Of a DNA stretch of 64,000 nucleotides, positions 27,701 through 40,825 are shown one piece after another. How positions within the stretch are numbered: the stretch's first letter is position 1; each line of letters opens with the position of its first letter. The position numbers and the translations under genes were made by a program. Source of the stretch: Formicarius rufipectus (lineage: Eukaryota; Chordata; Aves; Passeriformes; Formicariidae). The stretch lies in the NCBI GenBank assembly GCA_013399695.1, contig VXAU01003156.1, forward strand, positions 1,252,219 through 1,316,218, read 5' to 3'. The notes beneath the pieces were generated by a model. That model was not told where the DNA came from, searched no databases, and was given only the letters and a program-made list of their open reading frames with translations.

Positions 27701-28881
27701 TTTCATGTTACTGTTCTTAAAAAATTGAACTGTACTTCTGAAGGGATAGAGTTGGCTAGTTCATTGAGAAAGGGTGTCTTAAAACCATTATCATCTTGGC
27801 CTGTATAGGCATTTTCCTCAGAGAACCATTTCCCTCTTCCTGATTACAGGATGGGATGCACAGATCCCTTAGGTCTCTTTGGCTGGGATCCAGCAGATGC
27901 CCACCAAAATATGAAAAACAATTAAAAATTGTTTTTTAGTACCATACATATTCACAAATTTGCAGGGCAAGCAGGACATCTCATCCTTCTCTCATTATCT
28001 TTTCTACAACACACACTTCTGAGGTGCAGAGTTTCCAGTTGTGCCTGCTATGTGATTGCTGGAAAAAAAATGCAGCAGCCACAGACTCCAACCTGAGGAG
28101 AAGAATTGCCCTTGCAAAGGTCTTTCTACAGCTCTGCTACTCTGACCTGCTGTGGGGCTGATCTCTGTGAGCTGCTGGTGAAACAGTGCCCGTTTGGAAC
28201 AGGTCAATAGGGTCTGGCATGGGTGGATGCCATTCTTAGGAGGGATTGTTAGACATGGGAAGGAAAAGACCTGCCAGCCTGCATCTGGGAAGGCAGGCAT
28301 AAGTCATCCTTGGCTGTCAGCACCCTCTCATTGCTGCTCTGCTGCTGCTCACTTTCCACACATGCCCTGGTGGTATGTGGGGATTCTTTGGTGGTGAAGA
28401 CTGCTGTTAGTTATTGTGAGCAATGTGTGCATAACTATTAAACCTGGGGTTTGTCTTTGAGTCTCAGTAAACATTTGACAAGCTTTAGGGTATGCAAGAA
28501 AAGCTTTCTAGGAGGGAGGATGGTCTTCCCATCTCATCTTCTCAATTTCTGCCCATTTAATTTTCTCTTATGCTCACCCTTGCTGCCTGCATGGGAGGAG
28601 CACTGCATTTCCTGCCCTGCCAGACAGCCTGGGCTGGAAGGCAGGAGTCTTTTGGGTGACAGCTTCAGAGGTAGTGGGAATACCAGTGGACATACACAGC
28701 AGTATCAGGAAGGACTGGGGAGCTCCTGTTGCATCCTCCTGCCAGTTTTAAGTCCTGCATATTGCTGGGACTGTGAAATCTCTCAGGCTTCTGGCTGATT
28801 GTGACACTGGGGTGATGAAGATGAGTGAAACCTGAAGGTTCTCTGAGGATTGTTTTTTCACTTTGAATGTGAAAGATCTGA
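21781..28881. other. Non-coding DNA, no gene seen
   Basis: No exon or repeat family could be supported. The frame on the plus strand at 22549-22953 is open for about 134 codons but has no domain signature. The rest reads as plain intron or intergenic sequence. Confidence 0.55.
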
Positions 28882-29553
28882 GGATTTCTGACAACCTTGG
28901 TTTCAGCTGTCCCCTTTGAAGAAACAATGAAGAAGATTTCAGGGCACATTAAGCCCCGGCAGAGTGTGGTATCACAGAGGTTCCAATTCAGGCAGAGGGA
29001 GCAACTGCCAGGTGAAACTTTTACAAGCAAAGCTTCAGCACTGCAAGAATTGGCATCAGGCTGTGCTTTTGGCTGTTGGCAGGAAGAGCTGATGCTGGAT
29101 CAGCTAATTGACAGAGCATCAGACCAGTGGATTCAGGAGAAACTCTTGATGGAACTTGGTACCTTGAGTCTGGCCCAGGCAGTGCAGCTGGGACCACAGA
29201 TGGAGAGAGTGCTGCAGAGAACTTGCCCTGGGTTTATCTCAGCTCTGACAAAGCAGTGGGAAAACTGGAGCAGCAGTAAAATCTGGAAGATAAGAAATTA
29301 TAATTGCTGTCATCAGTGGTACTGCTGGGGACAGAAAAGATCTGCCTTCTCAACAAAATATGATCAAGAGAAGCAAAATCAATTCATCCCGTGTTGTCAC
29401 AGCCCAATGTCATTGGCACCAGTAATGAGGAGGCAGCACTTGGAGTGGCAACTGAGATACCCTGCCACTTCAAAACCAAACCCCAGGAGAGTCAGGAACT
29501 TCCAGGTAGGCTGCTGGTTGAGAAGTGCATGGGAAAGAGTGACAGAAAACTAA
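28882..29553 (+). pseudogene. Ty3/Gypsy-like retrotransposon gag fragment
   Basis: The frame is open from just after a stop at 28879-28881 to 29553 (about 223 codons). The first 115 or so codons carry the order of conserved blocks seen in vertebrate Ty3/Gypsy Gag (capsid) proteins: an RF-x-FR-x-R-x-Q-x-PGE block, then an AL-x-ELA-x-x-C-x-FG block, then EEL-x-x-DQLI, then a LSLAQAVQL helix. This looks like the 'K02A2.6-like' gag family. After that the similarity fades and no CCHC zinc knuckle is readable in frame; no protease, reverse transcriptase or LTR is seen alongside. No convincing ATG start exists before codon 17, counting from 28882. It is most likely a dead, isolated gag remnant. Exaptation is possible because the frame has stayed open, but nothing here shows expression. 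Confidence 0.5.
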
Positions 29554-31390
29554 ACAGGGGCACTTGGGACCTGCTCGGTCAAGCTATGGGTCTGTTCCTT
29601 ATGCAGATTCCTAACTCTGGACTAAGTTGCAGTGCTCCAACTGCAAGTTATACTGCAGTGCTTGAGCACTTGAGTGGAAACTTTTCCTCTCTGGAATGAA
29701 GAGGAATTCATTGACTGCATGGTGTTACATGCTTGACTTTTGCTTTTTGTCTTTTGCAAGAATTAGGTCTTGCATGAAGGCTTTTAGTGAGGTGTTAGTA
29801 GCGAGAGCAGTGTCTGCACTGGTTCTGGTGTATTGATGTGCTGGCTGGAGGCTTCTACTAAAGCAGCTGGCAGAGAAATAATGTTATAAGTGAAGTTTTC
29901 AGCTTGGTACTAAAGGAGGCTGTCTCCTGCCTGAATAAAATCTGCCTAACACTTTATGACTTGTAGGAATAGAACTCCTTTCTGTAAGAGCAATGAGTTG
30001 TAGAAATCTCCATTGCTCCATAGTCATTCTTTGAAATGGTTGGGTAATGGAGCATCAGATTTATATACATATACACATATATATATCTGTAAATAAAGAT
30101 CCTAAATAATGACATATAAGAAGGGGATGGGCCAGTGGGCATCAGAGAGTTGAGTCCATATCTGAGGTACCTCTCAAACAGGACTGAGTCACAGAAGTTC
30201 TGCTGTAACATATCTCTGTCCACAGAATTCTGCTCCATTTTAGTCTAAACTTTCTACTTCTGTATCATGACAGAAGAAAGGAGGATCAAATCTCTCTTCT
30301 TTCCTTCTTTTTTTTTTCCCCTTTCCTGATGTGTTTGATTTGGTTGGGGTTTGGGGTTTTTTTTATTTTTCTTTTTCATTAAAGACATGGTTTCAGCATT
30401 TTTGATTCTGATAATCACCCTCTATTTGATTCCTCTCCGGTAGATCAGTAGAACTAGCCATTTGATATTTGTTGAACAATTACAGGGTTGGGAAGAAAGG
30501 AACAATGATAAGGAGACTTGATGGAGCCAGATTCAATAAAAGAACAAATGTTAGCAGAAGTGATGATAAAATAAGAGAACCCAAAGTACAGTCAATGTGG
30601 CATTGGGCTCTTTTCCAACAAGGTGATCACCACTGGGCTGCACAGATGCAAGCTGAAGTAGTCCCTTTCTAAAAGACTAAGAGGAAATAGGGTTTGTGAG
30701 TGGTTTGAAGATGTTTCTCCCAATGCTACTTGCCTTGTCTTTGCTGAATCCTGTGCCATGAGCTGAACAGACCAGCTGCATCCCCTCACAGCTGCCCTGT
30801 TTTCCCTAAGGCAATTATTTGTGATTAGCTACCATAATGTAATTAAATGTTCAGGCTGTCCTGAACAACTGAATGTTGTACCTCTAATTCCTGTTATTAG
30901 TGCTATTCCTGACAGGTAATGAAAACAGATTGAGGTTTAAAATGTCTGGTACTCTTTGCATATTCAGCATTGAAGCAAGTGAAAAAGCTGACTGAAGAGA
31001 AATGAGCTGTAGTGAAAAGTACTCTGACCTGAAACAGTGCCAGGAGGGTCTTCAAAGACTTGAAAATGTATGATTTGCATCTTTTTGTTTCCTTTTATAT
31101 GTCACTTGATCTTTGTGGTTAAGAGCTCTGTTTTGTTAACCAAAGTTTACAGCTTTTTGGATGTTCGTGCAGGTCTGTGTGCCATTGTTCTTGAACTGAC
31201 CTTAAGAGGGTATCAAATGAGACACAACTTTTGCAACTTTTTTTTTTTTGACCTTGTGATAGTTTGAAGTCAGTGCCGTGCCAAGCAAAACCACTAGGAG
31301 AAGGCTGTAGTTGCTGTATTCCTGACTCGACAGTGCTGAGAGCTGGACTTTGGCTTAAAATGCACAGCTCTCTGATCTGATCAGCTTTCA
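29554..31390. other. Non-coding DNA with AT-rich simple sequence
   Basis: No gene is seen. It includes a TA/CA-rich tract at about 30059-30090, T-rich stretches around 30300-30380, and an uninterrupted run of 12 T at 31238-31249. Confidence 0.6.
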
Positions 31391-32612
31391 AATCACAGAA
31401 TCACGGAACATGCCGAGTTGGAAGGGAGCCACAGGGATCATCGAGTCCAACTCCTGGCCCTGCACTGGACCATCCCCAAGAGTCACACCAGGTGTCTGAG
31501 AGTGTTGTCCAAACACCTCTTGAGCTCTGTGAGCTTTGGTGCTGTGCCCACTGCCCTGGGGAGCCTCTTCAGTGCCCACCACCCTCTAGGGGAAGAACCT
31601 TTTCCTGAGATCCAACCTAACCCTGCCCTGACACCACTTCAGCCATTCCCTGGGTGCTGTCCCTGGTCCCCACAGAGCAGAGTTCAGTGCCTGCCCCTCC
31701 TCTGCCCCTCTGAGGTCTCCCCTCAGTCTCCTCCAGCTGAACACACCAAGTGACCTCAGCAGCTCCTCACACACTTCCCCTCAAGGCCCTTCACCATCTC
31801 TGTTGCCCTCCTTTGGACACTCATGGCTTAATGTCTTTCTTACATTGCGTCACCCCAAACTGCCCCAATATTGCAGGTGAGCCCCCAGGACAATCCCCTC
31901 CCTCACCCAGCCAGTGATGCTGTGCCTGATGCCCCCCAGGACAGGGGTGTCCCTCCTGGCTCCAGGGCACTGCAGATTCATGGCCAACTTGCCATCAACC
32001 AGGACCCACAGAGCCCTTTCCATGGCACTGCTTTCCAGCATCTCATTCCCAGTCTGTCTGTACATCTGGTGTTGCCCATCCCAGGTGCAGAATGCAGCAC
32101 TTCCCCTTGTTGAACTTCCCATGGTTGGTGATTGCCCAGCCCTCTGATGTGTCCAGGTCTCTGCAGGGCCTCCCTGCCCTCCAGGGACTCAACAGCTCCT
32201 CCCAGTTTTGTGTCACCTGAAAACTTGCTTAATAACCCCTCCAGTCCTGCACCCAAGTGATCTATGGAGATGTTGAAGAGCACAGGGCCCAAGGTGGCCA
32301 GTCTGTTGTCACCCCAGTCACTGCCACCCTCAGTGCCTGACCCATGAGCCAATTGCTCACCCACCACATGATGTGTTTGTCCAGCTGTGGGCTGGACAGT
32401 TTGTCCAGAAGGATCCCAGGAGAGACAGTATGGAAAGCTCTACTGAAATCCAAACTGATTACATCAACTGGCCTCCCTTGATCAGCCAGGTGGGTTACCT
32501 TGTCATAAAGGAAACCACGCTGGGTAGGTGGGACTTTCCCCTCATGAAGCCGTGCTGGCTGTGACCCATCACTACGTTGTCTCTCAGGTGTTCTTCAAAT
32601 CTTCCTGTGCAT
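31391..32612 (-). mobile_element. CR1 non-LTR retroposon, 5'-truncated
   Basis: The plus strand begins with the reverse complement of the CR1 3' terminus ('aatcacagaatcacgg', then a 'ggaagggagccacagggatcatcgagtccaac' type block). Read on the minus strand it continues into the C-terminal half of the CR1 reverse transcriptase. Visible blocks are MDFSRAFHTVSPGILLDKL (about 32453-32390), LGPVLFNISIDHL (about 32290-32250) and SKFSGDTKLGG (about 32230-32195). The active-site block, normally FADD in CR1, reads FSGD, and the frame is broken by stops and shifts, so the copy cannot encode an active enzyme. About 1.2 kb survives; the endonuclease and 5' part are missing, as is usual for CR1 because of incomplete reverse transcription. 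CR1 insertions make no reliable target-site duplication and I see none. Confidence 0.93.
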
Positions 32613-33434
32613 TAAGTTAGCACTGGCTTGGTGAGGAATTGTGGTGTGGAATGAGTGACTGGACCTTTCTCACCTCTGAGTCTTTGAATTCCCTGACACA
32701 TGAAGTAATTAGCTAATACATGGAGAGAGACATAGGTCCGTTTGGGAGCCTGGGAACAGTTTAGGAATGAATGACTTGATGTAATCACACCCAATCCCAT
32801 CTTCTGTTCAAAATCCTTCTGCCCTAGATTTTCTTCTACAAGACTTTTTCCTTCTTTCTGCATGTTGCCAAGTAGGAAAAATGTTGTGTCATGATCTACC
32901 CCAGCTTCTCTGGTGCCCTCCAGCCCTCTCTCTAACCTTACAACTTGGAAAGTCAAGTCCTTCCCACTGAACCAACGAGTGGCATGGTCTCAAAGTTAAC
33001 ACTTTCTGCAGGCATCAGTTTCTGCTCCTTCTGTTTTAAAAAAATAAATTACTGCTTCCTTGCTAAAGTGTAGGAAGCCAAAGTGAACACTTGCTGCAAT
33101 CCTAAAATCCCCCTTGGTATTACAGAGGTATGACAGAGCAAGGAGCTGTTCCTCCATCTGAATAACTAAGTGGATGCAATTTGTGATTCTAGTTAGGTGT
33201 ATATAATACTCTCTGCCAGTGAAGAATCTTCACTGTAATATACATTCTCCCGTGAGACAGGCACAACTGAGATTGTAGGGCAGAGGTGCCTAGATGGATT
33301 GTGCCAAAAGACTTAGGATATGGAGAATTTCTGTCCCTTTGGCTGTCGTCTTTATCATATTGAAGTTTGGAGGCTTGAAATGAGAAGCTTAATTTATAAG
33401 GACTGGGTGGTATGTGCCATTTTGCACTATGAGA
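32613..33434. other. Non-coding DNA, no gene seen
   Basis: No open frame with a recognisable motif; no repeat family recognised between the CR1 copy and the older fragments to its right. Confidence 0.55.
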
Positions 33435-33640
33435 TTTTCTCTAGGCTAAGCAGACGGTGTGGTTCTTTCAGTCTTTTCTCATATGTCATGTTTTCTAGAC
33501 CTGTCATCTATTCCATAGACATTCCTCAGCCCTTTCTGAGTTCTGCACCTAATACTTACTTGTGGGCTGCTTGTAGATCTGGGTTGTTGCAGAAGTTCTT
33601 TTCCTATGACTGGTCTTCTGTGTCACCTCTGTTACAATGA
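33435..33640 (-). repeat. Old CR1-like internal fragment
   Basis: The plus strand contains 'ctaggctaagcagacggtg', then 'cagtcttttctcatatgtcatg', then 'ttttctagacctgtcatc'. These follow the order of the reverse complement of CR1 3' coding sequence ('aggctgaacaa...', 'cctctcctcatag...', and so on). Divergence is high, so this is an old insertion. Confidence 0.5.
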
Positions 33641-33704
33641 TGTATGCCCCCAGGCCTGTGTATTTTGGTAAAATAACTCAATAAGCATCTACAAGATAAT
33701 AATT

Positions 33705-34010
33705 ACTGAATTAGAGAGTTGCAAGGAGCCAAAAAAGGTCTTCTGGTCTGTCCTACTACTGGAGATCATCTCTACCTGTGTCATTCTTGTCAGGCGTGCC
33801 TCTGACCTGTACTTAAGGACAGAAAGTGATGGTTCTGTGTTGTCCTCTAGGCAGTCTGTCCCAGTTTTTCATTATTCATACTGTTTCTTGATTTTGTTTA
33901 AATTCAGTCTTATCTGTTTCAATTTAAATCCCTTAAATCTTGTTTTGTCTGTTATGTACTGGGAGAGGAGATTGTCACCTTGTATTAGCAGTTAAAGATT
34001 GTTTTCTCAT
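33705..34010 (-). repeat. Old CR1-like 3' fragment
   Basis: Segments resembling the reverse complement of the CR1 3' region occur in the expected order: a 'gagagttgcaaggagcc' block, 'gacctgtacttaaggacag', 'agtgatggttctgtgttgtcc' and 'ctaggcagtctgtcccagt'. It lies on the same strand as the neighbouring fragment but in the wrong order to be one contiguous copy, so at least two insertions or a rearrangement are implied. Confidence 0.55.
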
Positions 34011-37000
34011 TGTATTCTCTCTCTGGGCTATGCACTGTGCTCTCAGGCTCCCCCCAGGATTCATCCCAAATCATTCTTGTTCTTCTGTTGACTATTGCCA
34101 CTTGCTCCATGTATCCCAATGTAGGATACACATCAAGCTTTCTTGAAGGTTCCAGCTGTTCCCTCATCAGTGCCAAGCTCAGGTTCCCTGTGCCACTGTA
34201 AGTACTGTACTTATTGTTTTAGCCACGTGCACTGTTGGGAGGGTCAGAAAATCCCTGGAATCTGTTGATAACAATGAGACGGGAGCCCTGTGGCAAAAGC
34301 ACAACTGGTAGTTACACTAACTCAGCCTTGTAGTGAGTCACTGTATCTAATCTAAATCAAATCAAGGGACATCAGACGAAGTCATCACTGGGACAAAAGG
34401 TTCCTAGGAAAAGGCAGGACCTCAGAGAGAGAAGGGGACATTTTGGTCACAGATTCATACAACCCTTGTGGATTTTGAAAGATAAGTCAGGCCTTATGTG
34501 ACCTCAGTTCATCTGATGAATCAGGAGATTTCACTCCCCTGTGCTGTCACTTAATCTGGTACTTACAGTGCAGCTCAGGGGTCAGGAGGGATTGCCATTG
34601 TTTTACAGAGGAGGAACAGACATGGAGTCAGGTATCCAAGATCAAAGGAGGAGTAAGTCATTAAGCTGGATACTGAGTATCTACATCAAAAAGCTCCTGA
34701 GCCACTTCCTAAGCCCCAGCAGTGAGTGGCTTGGTCCTACATGGCAGTACCCATCATTTCCAGTCTGTGCCTGCTGCCTTGGCAGACAACAGGAAAGGCT
34801 TTCTCTTGCTCACAAGTGTGCCATGTGGACACAGAAAGGGTTGAGCCTGAACAGGAGCAGTGCACCCCAATCCCACAGACATCACCTGCAGATCAGCACT
34901 GATGCAGTTCTTGTGCCTGTAGTGAAGGCTTTGCAGTCCCTGTAAACAGCCCTTTCTACTTCCTGTTCTGTGGGAAGAGAAGTGGAAAATGGGCAAAAAA
35001 GGTCTTTGCAAATGGTACAACTTCACATAGTTGATTCCACACTCTGCAACAGCGTTGCTAGCAAGGTTTTACTTGGAAATTGTTATTTCATACAAGTTGG
35101 TATGTTATTTGATCTTTTCTCCTTTGGAGAGGTCATTGAGAAGATTTCTTAACCACTGTGGAGAGAGGAGGGAGGGAGTGGGCAGACTCTTTGCACTGGA
35201 ATATCTCCTGTCACCCCTCTCAGCTAAACTCCAATAAGGTGTGAGGATGCAAAGTTACACTGCTTTCAATTCACTTCTTAAACTCATGAGCAAAACCTCT
35301 CCATGTCCCCTGTCTGAAAATCATCCTTCTTCCTGTGTTCCTGGTTTTGCAGCTCCTTCCAGATCTGGTGCAATCTGGTTTTAAGAGCTGCCCTTGGATG
35401 CAAAGCCTGTCCACTGAGTTTCTGTTTGTGGGACAGTAGCAAGAGCCCAGAGGCTGGGTTACACCCTGCAGGGCAAATGTGTCAGAAGCAACTACTAAAG
35501 ATCAGTAGGGGCAGTTGAGGAAGGGAAACTTCATGTATTTTGTTCACATGAAGTGATATAGACCAGAAGTTAACCTGAAGATGAAATGCAATGAAAACAA
35601 AAAGAGGAAAAAGTCTGTCAAAGTCCAGGCTGACTTTGTTAGCAAAGCTCTTGCTTAAAGCTATAAGTAACATGCAGTAATGGCAAGTCAGATTGAGACA
35701 TGAAAAAATAATATTTCTGTTATTTATGTCTCATGATAGGAGTGCATGTGTAACTGAGGTCCCTTGGAGCCCCACTAAACTCATCCCAACGATGCAAAAT
35801 AAAGTACTATACTTTTCATCCCTATTTGTTCTCTCTTCCTACTTATTTTCTTCCCCTTGATGCCCATCTCATTTCTACCTTCACTTTGGTGCCATTCCTC
35901 CTTAAAATATCACAGGAAAGAGTCTACAACTGTGTTAGGTGCATTTCTGTCCTGTCAGTGAGTCTCCAGCTGATATACATACATACCTTGTAGTCACATC
36001 TCTTTCTCTACTGTCCTTGAGGTTTTCTTCTCTCTTTACACAGTATTCTGTACGAGGAGACCTCAGCCTGCAGAGACATGTTAGAATCAACAGAGAAAGG
36101 AAAAGATAAAAATAATGGCCAGGGATTGAGGTTGTTGAATGCTTGGATCTGCTGAAGGGGCTCTGGTATGACTAGAGTGAGTCATTGAATCTGTAAATTA
36201 AAATAGTGCTTCCTCCCTTTGCCTGTTTCTCTCCCTTTATTTTGCATAATTAGAGTATAAACACCATGGGGCAGACACTCCCACCACGTTTATCCAGCAC
36301 TTAGCACCATTAGCCCTCGTGCCTTGTAGCCTTCAGGAACTCAGCAGTAGGATGTGTCAGGGGAAGGGTGTTTGGTGTAATCATGTTGCACCAGGGCTGA
36401 TAAACAGGTGCAGCATGACCACAGAAACATCAGTTCAAAAGCAAACTACATAATGAAGAGGGAGCTGCAGTGGCTGAGTGTATGGGTCAATTTGTGATGA
36501 TGTTCCCAGTGATGGCAGGAGGAAGTCAAGAAAGGCAGGATTGTGTATCAGTCACTGCCTTGCATTTCCCAGGCTTCATATAGGCCCTTCCCTTCAAAGT
36601 CCTCTTTTAATTAATCTGAATTATAACTCTGAAGACTGAAATTCTTGTTTTAACAGAGTGGGCTGAATATTTCAATTATAAGATAAATAAGCCCTATATC
36701 TTATAACCTTGAACTTCCAACTTCATTGCAGTCCTGTACTTGAACATTGAATTGATGACAACTGAGGGAGTATCAGTGGATTTCTTGTGGCTACATGTAT
36801 ATGCACACATACACTTAGAATTTATTGGACCACTGTTTGTTTGTAATGGATGTTTTTTTCCCCCACTAGCTTTCTTCTTTAGAGGTGTTTGCTCTGTCTT
36901 TAAAATATATGCCATCTTTCTATTCCTGTGATTCAGCATTCCTTAATTTCTTAATGGCACTCTGAAAAAGGAATTGCATTTAAAAAGGTAAATATGCTTG

Positions 37001-37918
37001 TTCTAAAGTGTACTCACAAAAATGTGATTGCAGCAAGGCAGCAGTGGGAGGACAAACCACCACAGAATTCACTGCCTGGTCTTCTGGGGCGGAAATCTCC
37101 ACTTCTTTAACCAGGGAGCCTAAAGGTTCCCACTCAGCTAAGTGGTCAAACATGCCCTGAAACACTCTGAAGGCAAACTGACAGGGAGTGCTGTGCTCAT
37201 TTAGCAGAGCGTGGCAGGACAGCACAATCTTTTGAAGAGTGTACAAACATCCATTGGCTGAAGAATGTCAGTGCTTGAGCTGCACAGCTCCAGGGTTCAG
37301 CATGGCCCTGTCTTTGAAGGAGGATTCACAGAGTTTCTGGGTAGGACTTCTGAGCTGGCACAGCTGAGTGTTGTTTCTGGAGACAACCTCCTGGTAAGTG
37401 CCTTACAGAAAGGTTAGTGGTAATATGTACACTCCATGACTCTGGGGCAGGAGCTCCCCTGTGGCAAGTGAGTGGAATTTCCACTTTAGCCCAAAATGTG
37501 TTTTCACTGAGACTTATTGCCTGCTTTTCTGGGAGCAGCGATGTTACCTGCTCCTATCTTCACACTATATCTTCAGCATCAACACAGTAACCTCTGATCA
37601 TCTTTTTCTGGGACAATCCTGAGCTTTTTGCTCCTAATTAAAATAGAGGAAGAGTGCGAGGTAGGGCGAGTATTGACCTGATATTATAAGGCAAGCAAAA
37701 CATATCCCTGTTTTCATGAGAAGCTAATCAGCACTCTAACCAGATAAGCTTTGCGTGTGCTGAAGGCAGAAGCACGATGAAGCAATAAGCTCTATATCCC
37801 CCCTTATACCTGCCAGCAGAGGGAGTGTTGCAGCGCAGTGAACAGCAGGGAAAGCTGCTGGAGTCTGGATTTTAGCTTCTCACATGGCGGATTTTATTTG
37901 ATGTATTATATTGTCATG

Positions 37919-37937
37919 AAAAAAAAAAAAAAAAAAG
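37919..37937. repeat. Poly-A homopolymer
   Basis: Nineteen consecutive A. No processed-pseudogene body is recognisable to its left and no target duplication is evident, so I call it simple sequence only. Confidence 0.85.
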
Positions 37938-40805
37938 AGGGAGAGACAAAATAAGAGACATTTTTATATTTCATAACAGTAACAGTGTTAATTATTGGTA
38001 CAGTCTTAACTTTACATTTCAAGAGTGAACCTGCATAGTCAGTGCCTTGGCTAAAATCAGCGATCATTTTGTAAGAATAAATCTATAATTCTCATAATAG
38101 TTATTTCTCATATTTCTGCACCGATAAAAACGTATTTCTGATGCAAACTGCAGTTTATAAAACTTAACAGAAGAAATAACCCACAAACACAAGATACAGG
38201 GAACCATGAACTTCTCAGTGTTGCACAATACAAATAATCCCTCTTACATATTTATCTTCTACTCCACGTGATAAATCTTTACGCCTCCTCTGCTTGGCAG
38301 TCCCGTCTGGCTGGAGCTGAAGCGATGCTGAGGGGTTTGGTGCTGAGCCACTTGCCCTGCAGCACGAGGAGACCCTGGAGCGCAGCTCGTGTGTGCCAAG
38401 GGCAGTGCGTGTTTCCCGGGCGCCTCTGTCACCTCTAGATGGCTCCCCGATTACACCAACCCGGCTCTGCTACACCTTGCCAGCACCTCTGCTGAGCTCT
38501 GTGTGCTGGGAGGAATGTTCATGTCAAAGGGGGAGATAATATTTTTTGCTTTGGGCTGCAGAAGTGTTTTTCTGTTGGAACTGGCTTGTTGGAAGGAATC
38601 GGAGAAGCTCCGTGGAGGGCAGCAGGCCCACTGCCTGTGCTATTTTTCTGCTCTTTCAGTCCTGTACTCAAGTTCATGAGTCAACATCACGGTGGAGGCC
38701 CAGATGACCCTCGGGCTGGGTCCATCAGGGCTGTATTGTTGGAACACCGAGCACAAACACACAGGCTGGCAGGAGGGGGAAGCACACTGAGGTTTGGCAG
38801 GTATGGTGCTGTTATGATGTTCAGCTATTTCAATGATTCTGTGTGTTATTTAGCTTTTGATTCCAACCCCTCCTCCCTCCTGCCTTCACCTGGCACTACC
38901 ACCTCGAGGGATGGCAGCTGCCAGAGCCTTATGCAATTGCTCACCTGGTCCTGCTGATTTGGGAGCTGCTTAAGCATTGGGAGGCTTTCTAGTGAAGGCA
39001 CTAAATACAGCTCAAGCAGGACACATATGAGTGGATGTCCATGTGTTACTTCCTCATGCCAGTGATCAGTAGTGTAGAGCAAGTTCTCACAAATCAACAC
39101 AACTGGCTTTGAGATATTTTTCAGCAAAAAGTAAATGCACCATTTGGGAACAATGAAAAATCCATCTTTTGTGGAAGAGGGAGATATGTTGTTTGAATGA
39201 CTTTACGAATGACTGGTTCTGTATATAAAAATGTTACCACTTAAGGATGGAGAGCCCTGCAAACAGTGCTGAGGCTGTGTACAGATGATTAACAAAACAT
39301 CTGTGTCATCAAATGGCTGATGGACTCAGTGCCAAAGTTACTTTTGGAAGCCTGTATGTATCTGCACTGACTGAAGCAAGAACATCCTGGGGAAGATCTG
39401 CTTTTCTCATCCATCTGTGAATTTTGTTTCCTCTTCTGCAGTTAAGATGCAAATGTTTGTGTCCTGCATAAAAACCTGAATATGTTTTGCAAGTGAAGTG
39501 TCATAATTCAGTGGCTCTGGAGCACTCCCCTCCCTACCTGCAGAGGGTTTCATTTCTCGTGTTGTTCAGAGTGCCTGTCGAATTGCCGTTCATGCACGGA
39601 GCAGAATCCCTCTGAGGGTTCAGAGGCACTGCTGGCAGCAGCATCACTGCCCAGCACTCCTCATCAAGGCACAGTGCTGCATCTGCTCTTCTTCATGCTG
39701 CTGTGCTCCTTATAAGCATCTGAAGCACCTATAATATCCACTGAAATGACAGACAATTCAGAAAAAGTGTTTTTCTGCTGACTGAGAAACCAAAGTTCTG
39801 TCTGAAGTTAATGTCTTTAAATCTACTTCTTCCTCATTAAGTGTAACAAGGTTTATTTTTACAAGCCAGTAGTAAATAAAGGCAATTTAACAAAAGGGTT
39901 TGGGTATCTGGATTTGATCAGGAAGATAATCTGAGGCCTTGGGGGCCTTATGTGGCTGTTTAACATTATGTTTTCTTTATAGTTTCTAATCTGAATCTTT
40001 GCTGGGTCATTTCCCAAGCTGCAGTGCACCAGTGCAAAGAGATTCTGGGTGGGTCACAGCTACAGCTCTGGACCCTGCACTGTCACCTCCTGTCTGAAGT
40101 CCTTTCCCACTGGTAGCTTTTTTGAAGGGTGGTTGTTGTTCATTCATTTAAGAGCCTTTCACAAGCTCTGTTCTTCTGTATTATGGGAACCCTGAAAAGC
40201 ACAACTCTAGGCATGTGGACGGCTCTCCCAAAGAATTCTATTTTTCTCCTTCAGAGAATAAAGTTTTACATGCAAATTCATTTGCCACACAAAGTTCCCC
40301 TGAGCTATGCCCGTGTCTCTTTTTTCCATGTATAATCCAACCCTGACTGTCATCTAATTTGCTTTAAGGATTTCAGGTTTTGCATTTATTGAACCATGGA
40401 AAAGTGTAGGTAAGTCGAGACTGTTAATTCTGAGTCTGTATCTTTTCCACAAATGTGTTTGAAGGGCTTTTTCTTTACAACTCTGTGGTGACTGAGATGG
40501 TGTGACTGGTTCCCCGGGACGTCAGCTGTGCTCCATCGCTGCCATGAACCCCTTCTGATCCCAGTGACAGAAGTTCCTGTGAAGGGGAACATTTTTTGTG
40601 TTGGGTTTGCCTTAAATCCAAGAACATCATTTAGTTCATGAAAAGCCTTTTCTGTGGCTGCTCTTCTGGAAAGGCTTTGTGGTCTTAGATTTTTCCAGGC
40701 ATTTCCAACATGACAAACATTCAAGTTTCTGGAAGTAACATTCCCTTGGGCAACCTTTGCCAGCCCAATTGACCAAAGGGAGACCAAAGCCTTAAGGCTG
40801 GACTC

Positions 40806-40825
40806 CTCTCTCTCTCTCTCTCTCC
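40806..40825. repeat. (CT)n microsatellite
   Basis: About ten tandem CT dinucleotides in non-coding DNA. Confidence 0.9.

Noticed and set aside
37880..37937. A19 run as the tail of a processed pseudogene or SINE.
   Set aside because: No gene body, SINE promoter boxes or target-site duplication is recognisable to its left.
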